DNA from: a virus
DNA: 64,000 bases
IMG/VR virus record: IMGVR_UViG_3300025809_002164
Location: 1 to 64,000 of that record
Strand: one strand, 5' to 3'
The notes beneath the pieces were generated by a model that was not told the DNA's origin, made no database searches, and saw nothing but the letters and a program-made list of their open reading frames with translations. The position numbers were made by a program, and so were the translations under genes. Positions 1 through 7,598 of the stretch are shown here, one piece after another (the first letter of the stretch is position 1; each line of letters starts with the position of its first letter).

Positions 1-126
1 TATTTGCCTTGCTATTCCACCGCCCATAATATTTTGAGTATTACAAGAATGAGCTATGCAAGTTATGTCATTAGGGAAGTCAAGAAGGTTGCCATCTATT
101 AATTCTATGTTTTCAGTCGCTATCAT
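1..126 (-). CDS. Macro-domain protein, N-terminal part (cut by window edge)
   Basis: The 42 codons in the window begin at an ATG at 126 and run off the left edge. The segment IELIDGNLLDFPNDITCIAHS followed by CNTQNIMGGGIARQI matches the start of a macro domain of the ADP-ribose-1''-phosphate phosphatase type: first strand and GDLL-like turn, then the Asn and the glycine-rich loop that bind ADP-ribose. Family members hydrolyse or bind ADP-ribose derivatives. A promoter 6 bases upstream (133-161) implies a leaderless mRNA. The C-terminal half is not visible, so catalytic activity cannot be judged. Confidence 0.75.
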   Translation of the reverse strand, partial: MIATENIELIDGNLLDFPNDITCIAHSCNTQNIMGGGIARQI

Positions 127-132
127 TCCCAC

Positions 133-161
133 ACTATAATATAGTTATGGTTATTTGTAAA
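133..161 (-). promoter_or_regulatory. Sigma70-type promoter for macro-domain gene
   Basis: On the minus strand TTTACA (156-161) is followed after 17 bases by TATAGT (133-138). Six bases separate the -10 box from the ATG at 126, so the start point would fall at or next to the start codon. Confidence 0.65.
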
Positions 162-169
162 GGATTATT

Positions 170-1174
170 TTAAATAGCCCCTGCCATTTGTTGGCGCAAA
201 AGCCTAATGCCTTTGTCTTTACCTTTGACTTCGCATTCCCACTTAGCTTCATTATTTGGCTCAATGGCAATAGTAGGTGGAACATTACCAAGAGAAAAAT
301 ACTCGGCATGAGAACGAGGCTTGTCGGGCTTGCCTTCTGACCAATGAAAAATAGGAGCAAGAAAATTATCGTCTCCCCCTCCTTGGTTTACCCATGTATA
401 AGCACAACGCTCGGCTTGAAATGCAACATTACGATCTTCTGATGGATTGCAAAAATCATGCAAATTGTCATAGCAAACAGGGATATTAGCACCAAATGTC
501 TCAAATAAGTAGTCGCTAAATTTAATGCAATTATCTACATTAAAAAAGCCTCTATCTTCGTTTTCAATAGTCAATCGATTGTAAACACCTCTGTCGCACA
601 TGGAAAGATTACGAAAGAATCTAGTTGAAACTAATTGTAAACTTTCATCCATTTTTGGAGTATAATTAATGTGAATATTCATTGGCGCAGTATGATCTTG
701 TGGTAAGCCAATTTTATCAAAAATAATTGCTTGAAAATTTAGTTCGTTAACGCTTTTATTTACTGCATCTTTATTTAGAGACGCTAACACATTAAACTGA
801 TCGGGGTGAGAACCCATACTGATTCCTAAAGTTTTGGCAATGACACCAATAAACCTTAATTCAGTATCAAGTGTTTTATAGTTTGGTAGATCTGTATAAG
901 CCAATTCCAAAGTTTGATCTGTAAGGAGAGGGAACAAACTGCTTGATAACCTATAATGGCGGATGTCACTACTATGACAATGACGCAAAATGTATTGAGT
1001 AACATACAAATTATGCGCAATTCTTTCAGATAACTCTTTGATGGCTTCATCTCTACCATCTCTTACACATAAGTCCTTAAATCTCTTGCGAGTCATTGTC
1101 TGAAAGGAGTATTTCTTTTTATCTATTTTTTTTAGCTCTTCGCTTATGCAGGTTAGTCCAAGTATTGTTGTCAT
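170..1174 (-). CDS. uvdE: UV damage endonuclease UvdE-like
   Basis: This 334-residue protein belongs to the UvdE (UVDE) TIM-barrel family, which nicks DNA 5' of UV photoproducts and other lesions. The conserved pieces are present in order: HYRLSSSLFP near the N-terminus, GSHPDQFNVL, LTIENEDRG, CYDNLHDFCNP, IFHWSEGKPDKPR and KWECEVKGKDKG. They supply the His, Glu and Asp metal ligands. An in-frame start exists at 1210, but the ATG at 1174 is preferred because a promoter lies at 1182-1210 and its -10 box is 7 bases from that ATG. A degenerate paralogue is encoded at 33600-34688. Confidence 0.9.
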   Translation of the reverse strand: MTTILGLTCISEELKKIDKKKYSFQTMTRKRFKDLCVRDGRDEAIKELSERIAHNLYVTQYILRHCHSSDIRHYRLSSSLFPLLTDQTLELAYTDLPNYKTLDTELRFIGVIAKTLGISMGSHPDQFNVLASLNKDAVNKSVNELNFQAIIFDKIGLPQDHTAPMNIHINYTPKMDESLQLVSTRFFRNLSMCDRGVYNRLTIENEDRGFFNVDNCIKFSDYLFETFGANIPVCYDNLHDFCNPSEDRNVAFQAERCAYTWVNQGGGDDNFLAPIFHWSEGKPDKPRSHAEYFSLGNVPPTIAIEPNNEAKWECEVKGKDKGIRLLRQQMAGAI

Positions 1175-1181
1175 ACATACT

Positions 1182-1210
1182 ACATTACTTGAATTACTTG
1201 AAAATGTCAA
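1182..1210 (-). promoter_or_regulatory. Promoter for uvdE
   Basis: TTGACA (1205-1210) and TAATGT (1182-1187) are 17 bases apart on the minus strand, and 7 bases separate the -10 box from the ATG at 1174. The -35 box lies two bases from the -35 box of a divergent plus-strand promoter. Confidence 0.75.
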
Positions 1211-1227
1211 GCCTTTATGTGTATATA
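1198..1227 (+). promoter_or_regulatory. Divergent promoter for the small membrane gene
   Basis: TTGAAA (1198-1203), an 18-base spacer and TATATA (1222-1227) on the plus strand. The ATG of the next gene starts 6 bases later, so the transcript should be leaderless. Confidence 0.55.
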
Positions 1228-1233
1228 TTTTGC

Positions 1234-1467
1234 ATGGAAATTACAGAAATTATGTTCATATCGTTAGGCTTTATGTTGTCTATTGTAGCTTTTTTCTTGA
1301 AAAAAGAAAGTTCTAAGGTAGAAAAACTTAGCGAAAAACTTAGAGATGTAGAGATTATATTGGCAAAAAATAATGCTCAAGATTCAGAAAGATGGAGTCA
1401 GACAGGCAAGCTCCTTGATGATCGAAAAGATGATATTGCTAAAATTCATGAATTTATAAATAAATAA
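1234..1467 (+). CDS. Membrane-anchored coiled-coil protein
   Basis: A 77-residue protein. Residues about 5-22 (EIMFISLGFMLSIVAFFL) form one membrane segment. The rest is charged and heptad-like (KVEKLSEKLRDVEIILAKN), predicting a cytoplasmic or periplasmic coiled coil. The frame is open further upstream, but the ATG at 1234 sits 6 bases after a -10 box. It is one of few plus-strand genes and is followed by a gene whose ATG overlaps its stop. The layout is like small phage lysis or membrane accessory proteins, but no family is recognised. Confidence 0.65.
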   Translation: MEITEIMFISLGFMLSIVAFFLKKESSKVEKLSEKLRDVEIILAKNNAQDSERWSQTGKLLDDRKDDIAKIHEFINK

Positions 1468-1550
1468 TGGAATTTTATCAAATTTGGGAATTATTTACTT
1501 TTTTATGGATTATGTCGGGCATTGCTATTATATTTTATCCGCACGAATAG
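1467..1550 (+). CDS. 27-residue membrane micropeptide
   Basis: The start overlaps the stop of the preceding gene as TAATG, a typical coupled arrangement. The 27-residue product is almost entirely hydrophobic and aromatic (LFTFLWIMSGIAIIFYP) and should span the membrane once. No family is recognised; the support is the overlap and the hydrophobic composition. Confidence 0.45.
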   Translation: MEFYQIWELFTFLWIMSGIAIIFYPHE

Positions 1551-1574
1551 TGAGTTCTATTGATTAGAATGTTT

Positions 1575-1769
1575 TTACCAATTTTTTATTATATTTGCTA
1601 TTATAAATAAACAAGTCACCATATTTAAAGCGACTATGATTGTTCTTAGGGTCAAGCTAATTTGAGCTTGTTTTAAGGACAAGACAGGTATATTTGGTTG
1701 GTCTTCGTCAGTTTTTCCAATCCTGTGGTCTAAGGTTCTAGACCATATTAACCAAAATTTTTTAATCAT
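1575..1769 (-). CDS. Small membrane protein
   Basis: A 64-residue protein with a C-terminal membrane segment (TIIVALNMVTCLFIIANII) and a soluble N-terminal half. It begins 8 bases after the cupin gene at 1778-2137 and is the last gene of that minus-strand run. It converges on the two plus-strand membrane genes, with 24 bases between the stops. Function unknown. Confidence 0.55.
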   Translation of the reverse strand: MIKKFWLIWSRTLDHRIGKTDEDQPNIPVLSLKQAQISLTLRTIIVALNMVTCLFIIANIIKNW

Positions 1770-1777
1770 TCTTATAT

Positions 1778-2137
1778 TTAACCTCTATTGTAGTCATCTT
1801 CTATTCTGACGATATCATCTTCGCCAAAATAAGTACCCGTCTGTACTTCAATTAAAATCATATCTTCAGACTCGCTAGGATTTGACATTCTATGTTTGTC
1901 TCCAAGAGCAATCAATGCCGTCTCTCCTGTGTGGAAATCCTTGTCTTTGTCGTTTAATGTGACCCTAGCCACTCCTTGAACGATAGTCCATGCTTCTTGC
2001 CTGTGCTTGTGGTATTGATAACTTAATCTTTGTAAGGGTTTGACTACTATTTTTTTAACTTTACAATATTCAGTAGAGTGCAAAATTTCATAATAGCCCC
2101 AAGGTCTGACTGATTCGTCTTTGATATTATTTTTCAT
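1778..2137 (-). CDS. Mannose-phosphate isomerase-type cupin
   Basis: The 119 residues correspond to the C-terminal cupin of bifunctional mannose-1-phosphate guanylyltransferase/mannose-6-phosphate isomerase: RPWGYYEIL, KVKKIVVKP, LSYQYHKHRQEAW, IVQGVARVTLN and HRMSNPSE follow the family pattern, including the metal-binding His residues. Such stand-alone cupins occur in sugar-nucleotide gene clusters. Given the glycan island at 8-24 kb, a role in mannose-derived precursor supply is plausible, but isomerase activity is not proven. The start overlaps the lipoprotein gene upstream by 11 bases. Confidence 0.8.
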   Translation of the reverse strand: MKNNIKDESVRPWGYYEILHSTEYCKVKKIVVKPLQRLSYQYHKHRQEAWTIVQGVARVTLNDKDKDFHTGETALIALGDKHRMSNPSESEDMILIEVQTGTYFGEDDIVRIEDDYNRG

Positions 2138-2498
2138 TATTTTTTAGTTTTAAAGGATAGATCCAACCTGCTCCCATGTGAATTTGAGCCGTATCTGTAG
2201 GTCGTTTGTATTTTATATTCAAAGAGTGAGCTAAAACCTTTATTTCGTGATTGCTCATTCGTGTTCTTTTCCCGTTAATCCAAACCGAGAATGGCAACTC
2301 TCCATTGAGGCTAAATGGGTGAGGGATTGCATTAATTTGAATTTCGGACAATTTTTTAAATGAAGGGGTGAAATTAGGCGGTGGAGTTGGAGGAATTAAG
2401 TTAGGAGGAGGAGGTGGAGGCTTAGCGAATTGTTGAGTTTTAGTTTGACAACTAAATGTCAATACAATAAATATTAATAATAAAAAACTATTCCTCAT
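2127..2498 (-). CDS. Proline-rich lipoprotein
   Basis: Starting at the ATG at 2498 gives MRNSFLLLIFIVLTFSC, a signal peptide with lipobox LTFSC, so the mature protein would be lipidated at Cys17. A proline-rich linker follows (KPPPPPPNLIPPTPPP) and then a folded domain of about 75 residues containing FSVWINGKRTRMSNHEIKVL. An upstream in-frame start at 2600 would bury the signal peptide and is rejected. Pro-rich lipoproteins resemble outer-membrane spanins, but this one is larger and carries a globular domain. Its function is open. Confidence 0.7.
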   Translation of the reverse strand: MRNSFLLLIFIVLTFSCQTKTQQFAKPPPPPPNLIPPTPPPNFTPSFKKLSEIQINAIPHPFSLNGELPFSVWINGKRTRMSNHEIKVLAHSLNIKYKRPTDTAQIHMGAGWIYPLKLKNNEK

Positions 2499-2670
2499 CT
2501 GTATTTGACTCCATTGATGGTTTGTTGTTGATAACAAAATCTTGTATTTTTTTAAAAACTTCGGGTTGGAGTTTTTCAACAAAATATATAACAAGCTCAT
2601 TAACTGAGCAACCTATTAAATCTTGCTCCGTATATGATACTTTAAATTTACCTAATTTTAATTCTTTCAT
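2488..2670 (-). CDS. Small acidic protein, unknown
   Basis: 60 residues, beginning MKELKLGKFKVSYTEQDLIG and ending in an acidic tail (SNTDEE). The stop overlaps the start of the lipoprotein gene, which suggests co-translation. No family is recognised. Confidence 0.5.
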   Translation of the reverse strand: MKELKLGKFKVSYTEQDLIGCSVNELVIYFVEKLQPEVFKKIQDFVINNKPSMESNTDEE

Positions 2671-2769
2671 TATTTTATTTCCACGATATTAATATAATTA
2701 ATATAATATATAGTAATATTGTACCCCAATTGATATTATTCATTTATCTCATGGATAATACACTATTAT
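2671..2769. other. AT-rich spacer
   Basis: About 100 bases of strongly AT-rich sequence with runs such as AATATAATTAATATAATATA lie between two minus-strand genes. No convincing -35/-10 pair or hairpin is seen. Confidence 0.3.
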
Positions 2770-2940
2770 TTATAAATGCGACACTCCTATCTTACTTATC
2801 ATTTCTAGCGAATGTCTAATTTTTAAAGTATAGTCAAATAAGTCTAGGATTTTTTTACAATAAACCTTATCCTCACCTTTTGCATTATAGTAGCGAGTGT
2901 AAACTTCATTTCTGAGTTCGTTTAATTCTTGAATACTCAT
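2770..2940 (-). CDS. 56-residue protein, unknown
   Basis: The ATG overlaps the stop of the RuvB-like gene in an ATGA arrangement, which indicates translational coupling. The protein is helical and charged (SIQELNELRNEVYTRYYN, then KKILDLFDYTLKIRHSLEM). It may be an accessory protein of the ATPase; that is inference from position only. Confidence 0.55.
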   Translation of the reverse strand: MSIQELNELRNEVYTRYYNAKGEDKVYCKKILDLFDYTLKIRHSLEMISKIGVSHL

Positions 2941-3875
2941 AAAGCTTCACAAAGTTTTCTGCCCTCGCCTGTAATTTTCCTCTTGCCATCAATTTCTATT
3001 AAATTTTTATTTAATAAATATAATTCATGATCTCTCTGTAGAGCGGTTTTACTTAGACCGAGCTTGGCGGAAAGTCCTGTTAGTGTTGCTGATCCGAATT
3101 TTTTTAAAGTTTGCAAAATTTGTTTCTCTGTATTACTTAAGCCTAAAGGCAGAATTCCTACATTATCACACAAATCATTAAAGTTGTCAAGACTAAAGTT
3201 ATTGCTTTCGTTAGCCCCACAATATAAAGCTATTTCTTTTGATCTCTTGACTGCACTTCTAGCATTACCTCTGATTGTAGAAGCTATGGAATCGATACAA
3301 CCCAAGCCAAATGAAACATCGGGGGTGCAGATTTTAATAATTTCAGCAAGTTCCGCTTCATTGTAAGGCTCAAAGTCAACACTCGTCAGCCTATCTTTAA
3401 GTGGGGGGAAAATTTTATCTGTTTCTGTAGTCGCAAATATGAATGTTTGCTTGGTGAAGTCAAACTCAAAATTACTCTCGTCCCATGTGAAGGTCTTCTT
3501 GCTTTTTGACTCAGTATTAAAAATAGTCAAAAAAGCCATAGTTAAATCTTTTGGCAAGGCATGGCATTCGTCAAAAAGTATTGTGATTTCTTGATTTGCT
3601 ATTATTGGTAAAAATATTTGATCAAAGAATGCTTGGTTATTTTTAATTGAAGAACAATTAAGCTCAAGGAAGGTTCTTTTACTGCCATCTTCGTTATGTA
3701 GGTTTTTTGAAAAAGCTTTAGCAAATTCTGTCTTACCTAAACCCTTTGCTCCCGCCATGAGAAGGAATGGAGATTGGGATGTCTTCTTGAAGGCATTTAG
3801 ATAGAATGAGAGTTTTTTCTTTACTGAGTGTTGACCTATTAAGTCTGGAAAATATTTATCTGAATTATTTTTCAT
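2937..3875 (-). CDS. RuvB-like branch-migration ATPase
   Basis: 312 residues. The AAA+ core has Walker A GAKGLGKTEFA (about 43-53), Walker B ILFDECHAL (about 98-106), sensor-1 FATTET and an arginine-finger segment PPLKDRLT. The C-terminal winged helix ends LLNKNLIEIDGKRKITGEG, as in the DNA-binding domain of RuvB. RuvB drives Holliday-junction branch migration with RuvA. No RuvA is seen, so the phage enzyme may recruit the host partner or act in replication restart. A clamp-loader role is less likely because of the winged helix. Confidence 0.8.
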   Translation of the reverse strand: MKNNSDKYFPDLIGQHSVKKKLSFYLNAFKKTSQSPFLLMAGAKGLGKTEFAKAFSKNLHNEDGSKRTFLELNCSSIKNNQAFFDQIFLPIIANQEITILFDECHALPKDLTMAFLTIFNTESKSKKTFTWDESNFEFDFTKQTFIFATTETDKIFPPLKDRLTSVDFEPYNEAELAEIIKICTPDVSFGLGCIDSIASTIRGNARSAVKRSKEIALYCGANESNNFSLDNFNDLCDNVGILPLGLSNTEKQILQTLKKFGSATLTGLSAKLGLSKTALQRDHELYLLNKNLIEIDGKRKITGEGRKLCEAL

Positions 3876-3936
3876 ATATATTTAGTTTGTTGTGGTTTAG
3901 ATTTTAATTATGAAGTAAGCTCATATAATGTCAATC

Positions 3937-4173
3937 CTAAAATTCAGTTAATTGATATTCAATTTTATTAAGACTTTCTGAAGCAACCTCTTCTGTGGGT
4001 TCTGTATGCTCAACACCTTCATCGTCATTAGACAAGTCCGAGTCTTCACCCATTAAAAACTCAAGCCATTTCTTTGAGACTTGAACTTTACCTTTTTGCC
4101 CAACCCAATCTCCGAGTTCTGCATAGCTAATTTCGATATATGGTTTATAACCTTTTGGTCTTCCTCTTTTCAT
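3937..4173 (-). CDS. AT-hook-like small protein
   Basis: 78 residues. The N-terminus MKRGRPKGYKP contains the GRP core of an AT-hook, which binds the minor groove of AT-rich DNA. The C-terminal half is very acidic (GEDSDLSNDDEGVEHTEPTEE). It starts 9 bases after a -10 box (4183-4188). A DNA-associated regulatory or nucoid-like role is possible but inferred only from the motif. Confidence 0.55.
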   Translation of the reverse strand: MKRGRPKGYKPYIEISYAELGDWVGQKGKVQVSKKWLEFLMGEDSDLSNDDEGVEHTEPTEEVASESLNKIEYQLTEF

Positions 4174-4182
4174 AATAAATAA

Positions 4183-4211
4183 AGATTAACGACAAAATGC
4201 AAGATTGTCAA
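4183..4211 (-). promoter_or_regulatory. Promoter for AT-hook gene
   Basis: TTGACA (4206-4211), 17-base spacer, TAATCT (4183-4188) on the minus strand. Nine bases separate it from the ATG at 4173, so any leader is 2-3 bases at most. Confidence 0.75.
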
Positions 4212-4233
4212 GCTTTTATCTTGTTGTTGATGA

Positions 4234-4617
4234 TTAATTTAAATTTTCAAAAATCTTTAACCTATAAACCTTAAGCTCTTCAACGAGAGAAGAGGTGATA
4301 GATTTTAAGTCGATGAGGTTTTGAATATTGACTGATCTATGATTGGGAACTTCGAGAGGCTCTTCTTCGTGGAGTCGAATTAAATCTGTAATTGCATCTA
4401 GATTTTTTTTATACATATTAAAAAGAATGACAAAAGATTTGCTCAATTTCTTCTTTACATAATTCTTTTTAGTTTTAGTCGGATTAATATTGTATTTAAT
4501 GAAGTCTTTGTAATACTGCATTACAGATTCATGCTCAATTTCTAGTTTAGAGGCAATATCCACATGGAAATCGTAAGTTTGCCAAGCCAACTCTATAGTT
4601 TCTTCCGCTCTACTCAT
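4234..4617 (-). CDS. Unknown helical protein
   Basis: 127 residues, helical and rich in Lys, Glu and Asn, with no recognised domain. The N-terminus (MSRAEETIELAWQTYDFHVD) is followed by a basic central stretch (PTKTKKNYVKKKLSKS). It lies 12 bases downstream of the 63-residue gene at 4630-4821 and probably shares its transcript. Confidence 0.5.
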   Translation of the reverse strand: MSRAEETIELAWQTYDFHVDIASKLEIEHESVMQYYKDFIKYNINPTKTKKNYVKKKLSKSFVILFNMYKKNLDAITDLIRLHEEEPLEVPNHRSVNIQNLIDLKSITSSLVEELKVYRLKIFENLN

Positions 4618-4629
4618 ATTTTACTGAAA

Positions 4630-4821
4630 TTATAGAAATTTATATAGAATTGATAATTCTTTTAGTCCTACATATTTAGCGAAATATGAGCAGAACTCTG
4701 CAACTTTAGGGATAGACCAAGACTCTTCGTTCATTATTAGTCCAAGCTCTCTATAGTCTCCATCTAGCCATAGTTCGGTCAATTGCAAAAAGCTTGTGTT
4801 AATTTTGTTTGTTGTAATCAT
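4630..4821 (-). CDS. Unknown 63-residue protein
   Basis: A short mixed-charge protein containing LTELWLDGDYRELGLIMNEE. It is divergent from the plus-strand gene at 4856, with 34 bases between the start codons. No family is recognised. Confidence 0.45.
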   Translation of the reverse strand: MITTNKINTSFLQLTELWLDGDYRELGLIMNEESWSIPKVAEFCSYFAKYVGLKELSILYKFL

Positions 4822-4855
4822 TTTTGTTTTGTTTTAGTTATAGTAAAACTTAACT

Positions 4856-5527
4856 ATGTCATTATTTGAAGGTATAGTCAAGGCTTTTCGTGTATTTTTA
4901 TATATCATGCCAAGAAAAAAAATATGCTGGACGTGTATTGCATTATTTATTGCAATTTGGATCTTTATATGGAGCGTTACTTCGTGTCAAGATTCCAAAC
5001 TAGAAGAAATGAAAAGTATTCCCACTATAGAATACTTAACTAATAATCAGAGTGACTTTATAACTCCACTAGACATAGGAAGGTATTTTAATAATAATAA
5101 AACATTTAATTGGATTGATACTAAAGTTCCTACTGATGTGCAAATTACATTGCTAGATTCAAAGTATAGAATAGTTGATTACTATTTTTTTATGAAATTT
5201 AATAATTGGTATAAGAAACTTAAATTTGAAAGCGGTATTATGGCTATAGATCAAAAGGAGAACTTAGATTGTGATAACTTTGCTCTTTTTTATAAGTCAT
5301 TAATGGGAGTTTCTAGCTATAAAAGCTCTTCTGATTTTGAACCTGCGGTTGCGGTCATTGCGGTGAGACAAATTGAGAATTTTGGAGGAATACCTACGGG
5401 GGGGCTACACATGATGAATTTAATATTTACAAATAATGGATGGTTTGTTTTTGAGCCTCAAACAAATAAGTTTATATTGTTGGAGGATTACCCGAACCAA
5501 GCTCATATTCAGTATATCATTATTTGA
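4856..5527 (+). CDS. Membrane-anchored transglutaminase-like protein
   Basis: 223 residues. One membrane segment (about 25-42, CIALFIAIWIFIWSV) precedes an extracytoplasmic domain. The domain contains NLDCDNFALFYKSL, then GGLHMMNLIF, then FVFEPQTNKFI. These Cys, His and Glu/Asp positions match the spacing of a transglutaminase-like cysteine-protease fold. A second in-frame ATG at 4907 (MPRKKICW) would also keep the membrane segment. Substrate unknown; the call rests on the motif pattern only. Confidence 0.55.
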   Translation: MSLFEGIVKAFRVFLYIMPRKKICWTCIALFIAIWIFIWSVTSCQDSKLEEMKSIPTIEYLTNNQSDFITPLDIGRYFNNNKTFNWIDTKVPTDVQITLLDSKYRIVDYYFFMKFNNWYKKLKFESGIMAIDQKENLDCDNFALFYKSLMGVSSYKSSSDFEPAVAVIAVRQIENFGGIPTGGLHMMNLIFTNNGWFVFEPQTNKFILLEDYPNQAHIQYIII

Positions 5528-5530
5528 TAC

Positions 5531-5698
5531 ATGAAAAACAAAATAATGAATTACCTTATTCTTGAAATAATGAAGAATGAGGATTACGAAACGAACCCAA
5601 GTAGGAGAGTTAGGTCTGCTTGGATTTTAGCAAGAAAAAGATACGAAGATATGAGTGAGGAGGAGAAAAAAAATATTATGAATTTTCTTAAAAGATAA
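5531..5698 (+). CDS. 55-residue charged protein
   Basis: It starts 3 bases after the stop of the transglutaminase-like gene on the same strand. It is highly charged and helical (SRRVRSAWILARKRYEDMSE). No family is recognised. The upstream spacing and coding-like composition support it. Confidence 0.45.
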   Translation: MKNKIMNYLILEIMKNEDYETNPSRRVRSAWILARKRYEDMSEEEKKNIMNFLKR

Positions 5699-5734
5699 CC
5701 ATTATTTGGCTAAAGTTTATTAGCTTTTAGCTAT

Positions 5735-6268
5735 TTACAGTGTATAATTAACGATTGATTTATTTTTGAAAAATAATTTAACTTTTTGTATAGCTCTAAA
5801 TTTAGAGACACTATAATCGCTTTGGCTGATTTTTAATTTATTCATAATATCTATAGGCTTAACCCCTTTAAGAACAAGCTTTATTATTGTTGCTTCTTTT
5901 TTATTTACCAATTTAATTATTTGCCGATAAATCATTCGCCTTTCTTTTAAAACTAAGTAATCAAGTGGGGTTTTTTTTGTGCAATGAATAGCTGAATTTA
6001 ATATTAATTCTTCATTTTCTCCAAAAGCAAAAACCTTTTCTCTTTTAACTGATGAGAAGAACGCTTTAATTTGAAATTTTAGTATTGCGAAGCCCCAATT
6101 CTTTATGGATTTATTTGGGTTATAATCATTAGCTTTTTCGTGCAGTATTAATAAAGTTTTTTGAACAAGGTCTTCAGAGTTCCATATCCCTATATTTTTA
6201 GATGTTGCGAAACTAAGTAAGAGCGGTCTGATTAACTTTAATTCTTGATTATACTCTGATTTATTCAT
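5735..6268 (-). CDS. Sigma70-family RNA polymerase factor
   Basis: 177 residues with the two-domain layout of ECF-type sigma factors. The region 2-like segment (about 28-75) has EDLVQKTLLILHEKANDYNP and WGFAILKFQIKAFF. A region 4-like helix-turn-helix (about 120-165) has ATIIKLVLKGVKPIDIMNKL and SVSKFRAIQKVK. It would redirect host RNA polymerase to phage promoters, or act only as an HTH regulator. It ends the operon that starts at the promoter at 7608-7636. A second sigma-like gene is at 26001. Confidence 0.7.
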   Translation of the reverse strand: MNKSEYNQELKLIRPLLLSFATSKNIGIWNSEDLVQKTLLILHEKANDYNPNKSIKNWGFAILKFQIKAFFSSVKREKVFAFGENEELILNSAIHCTKKTPLDYLVLKERRMIYRQIIKLVNKKEATIIKLVLKGVKPIDIMNKLKISQSDYSVSKFRAIQKVKLFFKNKSIVNYTL

Positions 6269-6282
6269 TATAGTTTTATGGA

Positions 6283-6552
6283 TTAATTTACCTGATCTAT
6301 TGTTAGATTTATGTTATTATTTGAGCTCTTGCTGATAGTTATTTGTATTGAGTTTTTATTTTCATTAAATAAAGTTTTATATACTATATCGATCATCTCA
6401 GATAGGTCTGAATCATCTAAAACTAAACCTTCATAATATTCAAAATCTTTGGTATTTTTGTAAATTATATCTAATAGTTCTTGAAGTATTTCAGATTTAT
6501 TTTTCTTAAATGGGTATTTATTTGGCTCTTGCCCGTTAGCAAATCTTATCAT
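6283..6552 (-). CDS. Unknown 89-residue protein
   Basis: Acidic N-terminal and central part (FEYYEGLVLDDSDLSEMIDI) and an Asn-rich C-terminus (KSSNNNINLTIDQVN). It lies between the sigma-like gene and a 76-residue gene in the 7.6-5.7 kb operon. No family is recognised. Confidence 0.45.
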   Translation of the reverse strand: MIRFANGQEPNKYPFKKNKSEILQELLDIIYKNTKDFEYYEGLVLDDSDLSEMIDIVYKTLFNENKNSIQITISKSSNNNINLTIDQVN

Positions 6553-6561
6553 TTTTTTAGT

Positions 6562-6792
6562 CTATGGAATAACAAGCCTTTCGCTATCATTCTCAAGGTC
6601 GAAATTATTCCAGTATTGATGGTCGTATTCGCTATATGTTATGTCATCAAATAAAATTAAGATCGGGGTTTCTGCGTTTGATTCTACTTCGTAGCCTACA
6701 GCTATGCCGTCGGGCACTCTGTTTTTTGAATCTAAGTATGCAAAACACTCATCATAGTCGTGTTCTGAGTATATTATTTGGCTTGATTTCAT
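6562..6792 (-). CDS. Unknown acidic protein (FDDI motif)
   Basis: 76 residues containing PILILFDDITYSEYD. A similar PVFDLVLFDDIYWSPQYD occurs in the gene at 7401-7598, so the two small operon genes may be distant paralogues. The ATG at 6792 overlaps the preceding stop as TAATG. Confidence 0.5.
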   Translation of the reverse strand: MKSSQIIYSEHDYDECFAYLDSKNRVPDGIAVGYEVESNAETPILILFDDITYSEYDHQYWNNFDLENDSERLVIP

Positions 6793-7160
6793 TAGTATTT
6801 AGTTGTCGAGGCTGGAGCTTCTAGGGAGTTATTGTTAGATTTAAGAATATTTTGATCTTGATTTTTATAAAATTCGTCGATCCCTGCATGATAGCCCTCT
6901 TTGTACCCTAGTATATCCTTTTGGTTCATTATCGATATTAAGGCATGACCTTGCCCGTCTTTGAACCCTTTGTCGTATTCAGACCTAGATATTTTTCTAT
7001 AATCTACTAGCATGTCGTTTATTTGGGAATTTTTGATTTCATTTGAGGCTTTATTGATTTTACTTAATCCAATTAAGCTCTCAATTTCAGCCTGTTTCCT
7101 GTCTACATACATAGCTCCAAGTATAATTAATAGTATCCATATTGCTCTTTCTTTGCTCAT
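6792..7160 (-). CDS. Membrane-anchored protein with GFKDG repeats
   Basis: 122 residues. An N-terminal membrane segment (ERAIWILLIILGAMYV) is followed by a helical soluble part. That part contains two related motifs, YDKGFKDGQGHA and LGYKEGYHAGIDEF, the G-[FY]-K-[DE]-G pattern seen in many phage small proteins. Function unknown. Confidence 0.5.
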   Translation of the reverse strand: MSKERAIWILLIILGAMYVDRKQAEIESLIGLSKINKASNEIKNSQINDMLVDYRKISRSEYDKGFKDGQGHALISIMNQKDILGYKEGYHAGIDEFYKNQDQNILKSNNNSLEAPASTTKY

Positions 7161-7165
7161 TATTT

Positions 7166-7411
7166 TTATTGTTTTGCGGTTTTAAGTAATTCACTTCTAT
7201 CTTCCCATTTAACTGAATAAGGGTTTTTCTTTTCTATAGAAATGGTATCTAGATCCCAACCTTTCTTAATCATCATTTGACGATGGAAACTTAAAGCTTG
7301 CTTGGCATTAAGAGCCATATAGTAATGATAGTTGGAGATTACTGAGGGAGTTACTAGATACCTAATTCTATACTCGAAAAATTTAGGATCTACATTCCTC
7401 TTACTTGTCAT
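7166..7411 (-). CDS. Unknown 81-residue protein
   Basis: I chose the ATG at 7411 (MTSKRNVDPKFFEYRI), which overlaps the stop of the upstream gene by 11 bases. The longer in-frame start at 7438 would overlap by 38. The protein is mixed alpha/beta by composition (YRIRYLVTPSVISNYHYYMA). No family is recognised. Confidence 0.5.
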   Translation of the reverse strand: MTSKRNVDPKFFEYRIRYLVTPSVISNYHYYMALNAKQALSFHRQMMIKKGWDLDTISIEKKNPYSVKWEDRSELLKTAKQ

Positions 7412-7598
7412 ATTGAGGTGACCAATATATATCATCAAATAGAACTAAGTCAAACACTGGAGGGGTTAGGGGTTTAGCATCTGTGGAAAGCTTGTCGAAT
7501 CCAATGGGATCCCCTTCTTCTACAGGTAGGTTGTTGATTTTATAAAAAAATTCCTGCTCCTCGCAAGCATAAATGATGTCAGATGATAGTAATTTCAT
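7401..7598 (-). CDS. Unknown 65-residue acidic protein
   Basis: First gene of the operon running down to the sigma-like gene at 5735. It contains PVFDLVLFDDIYWSPQYD, resembling the gene at 6562-6792. A near-consensus promoter lies 9 bases upstream of its ATG. Confidence 0.55.
   Translation of the reverse strand: MKLLSSDIIYACEEQEFFYKINNLPVEEGDPIGFDKLSTDAKPLTPPVFDLVLFDDIYWSPQYDK

Noticed and set aside
4821-4856. Divergent promoters between the 4630 and 4856 genes
   Set aside because: No -35/-10 pair with acceptable spacing was found on either strand in the 34-base gap.
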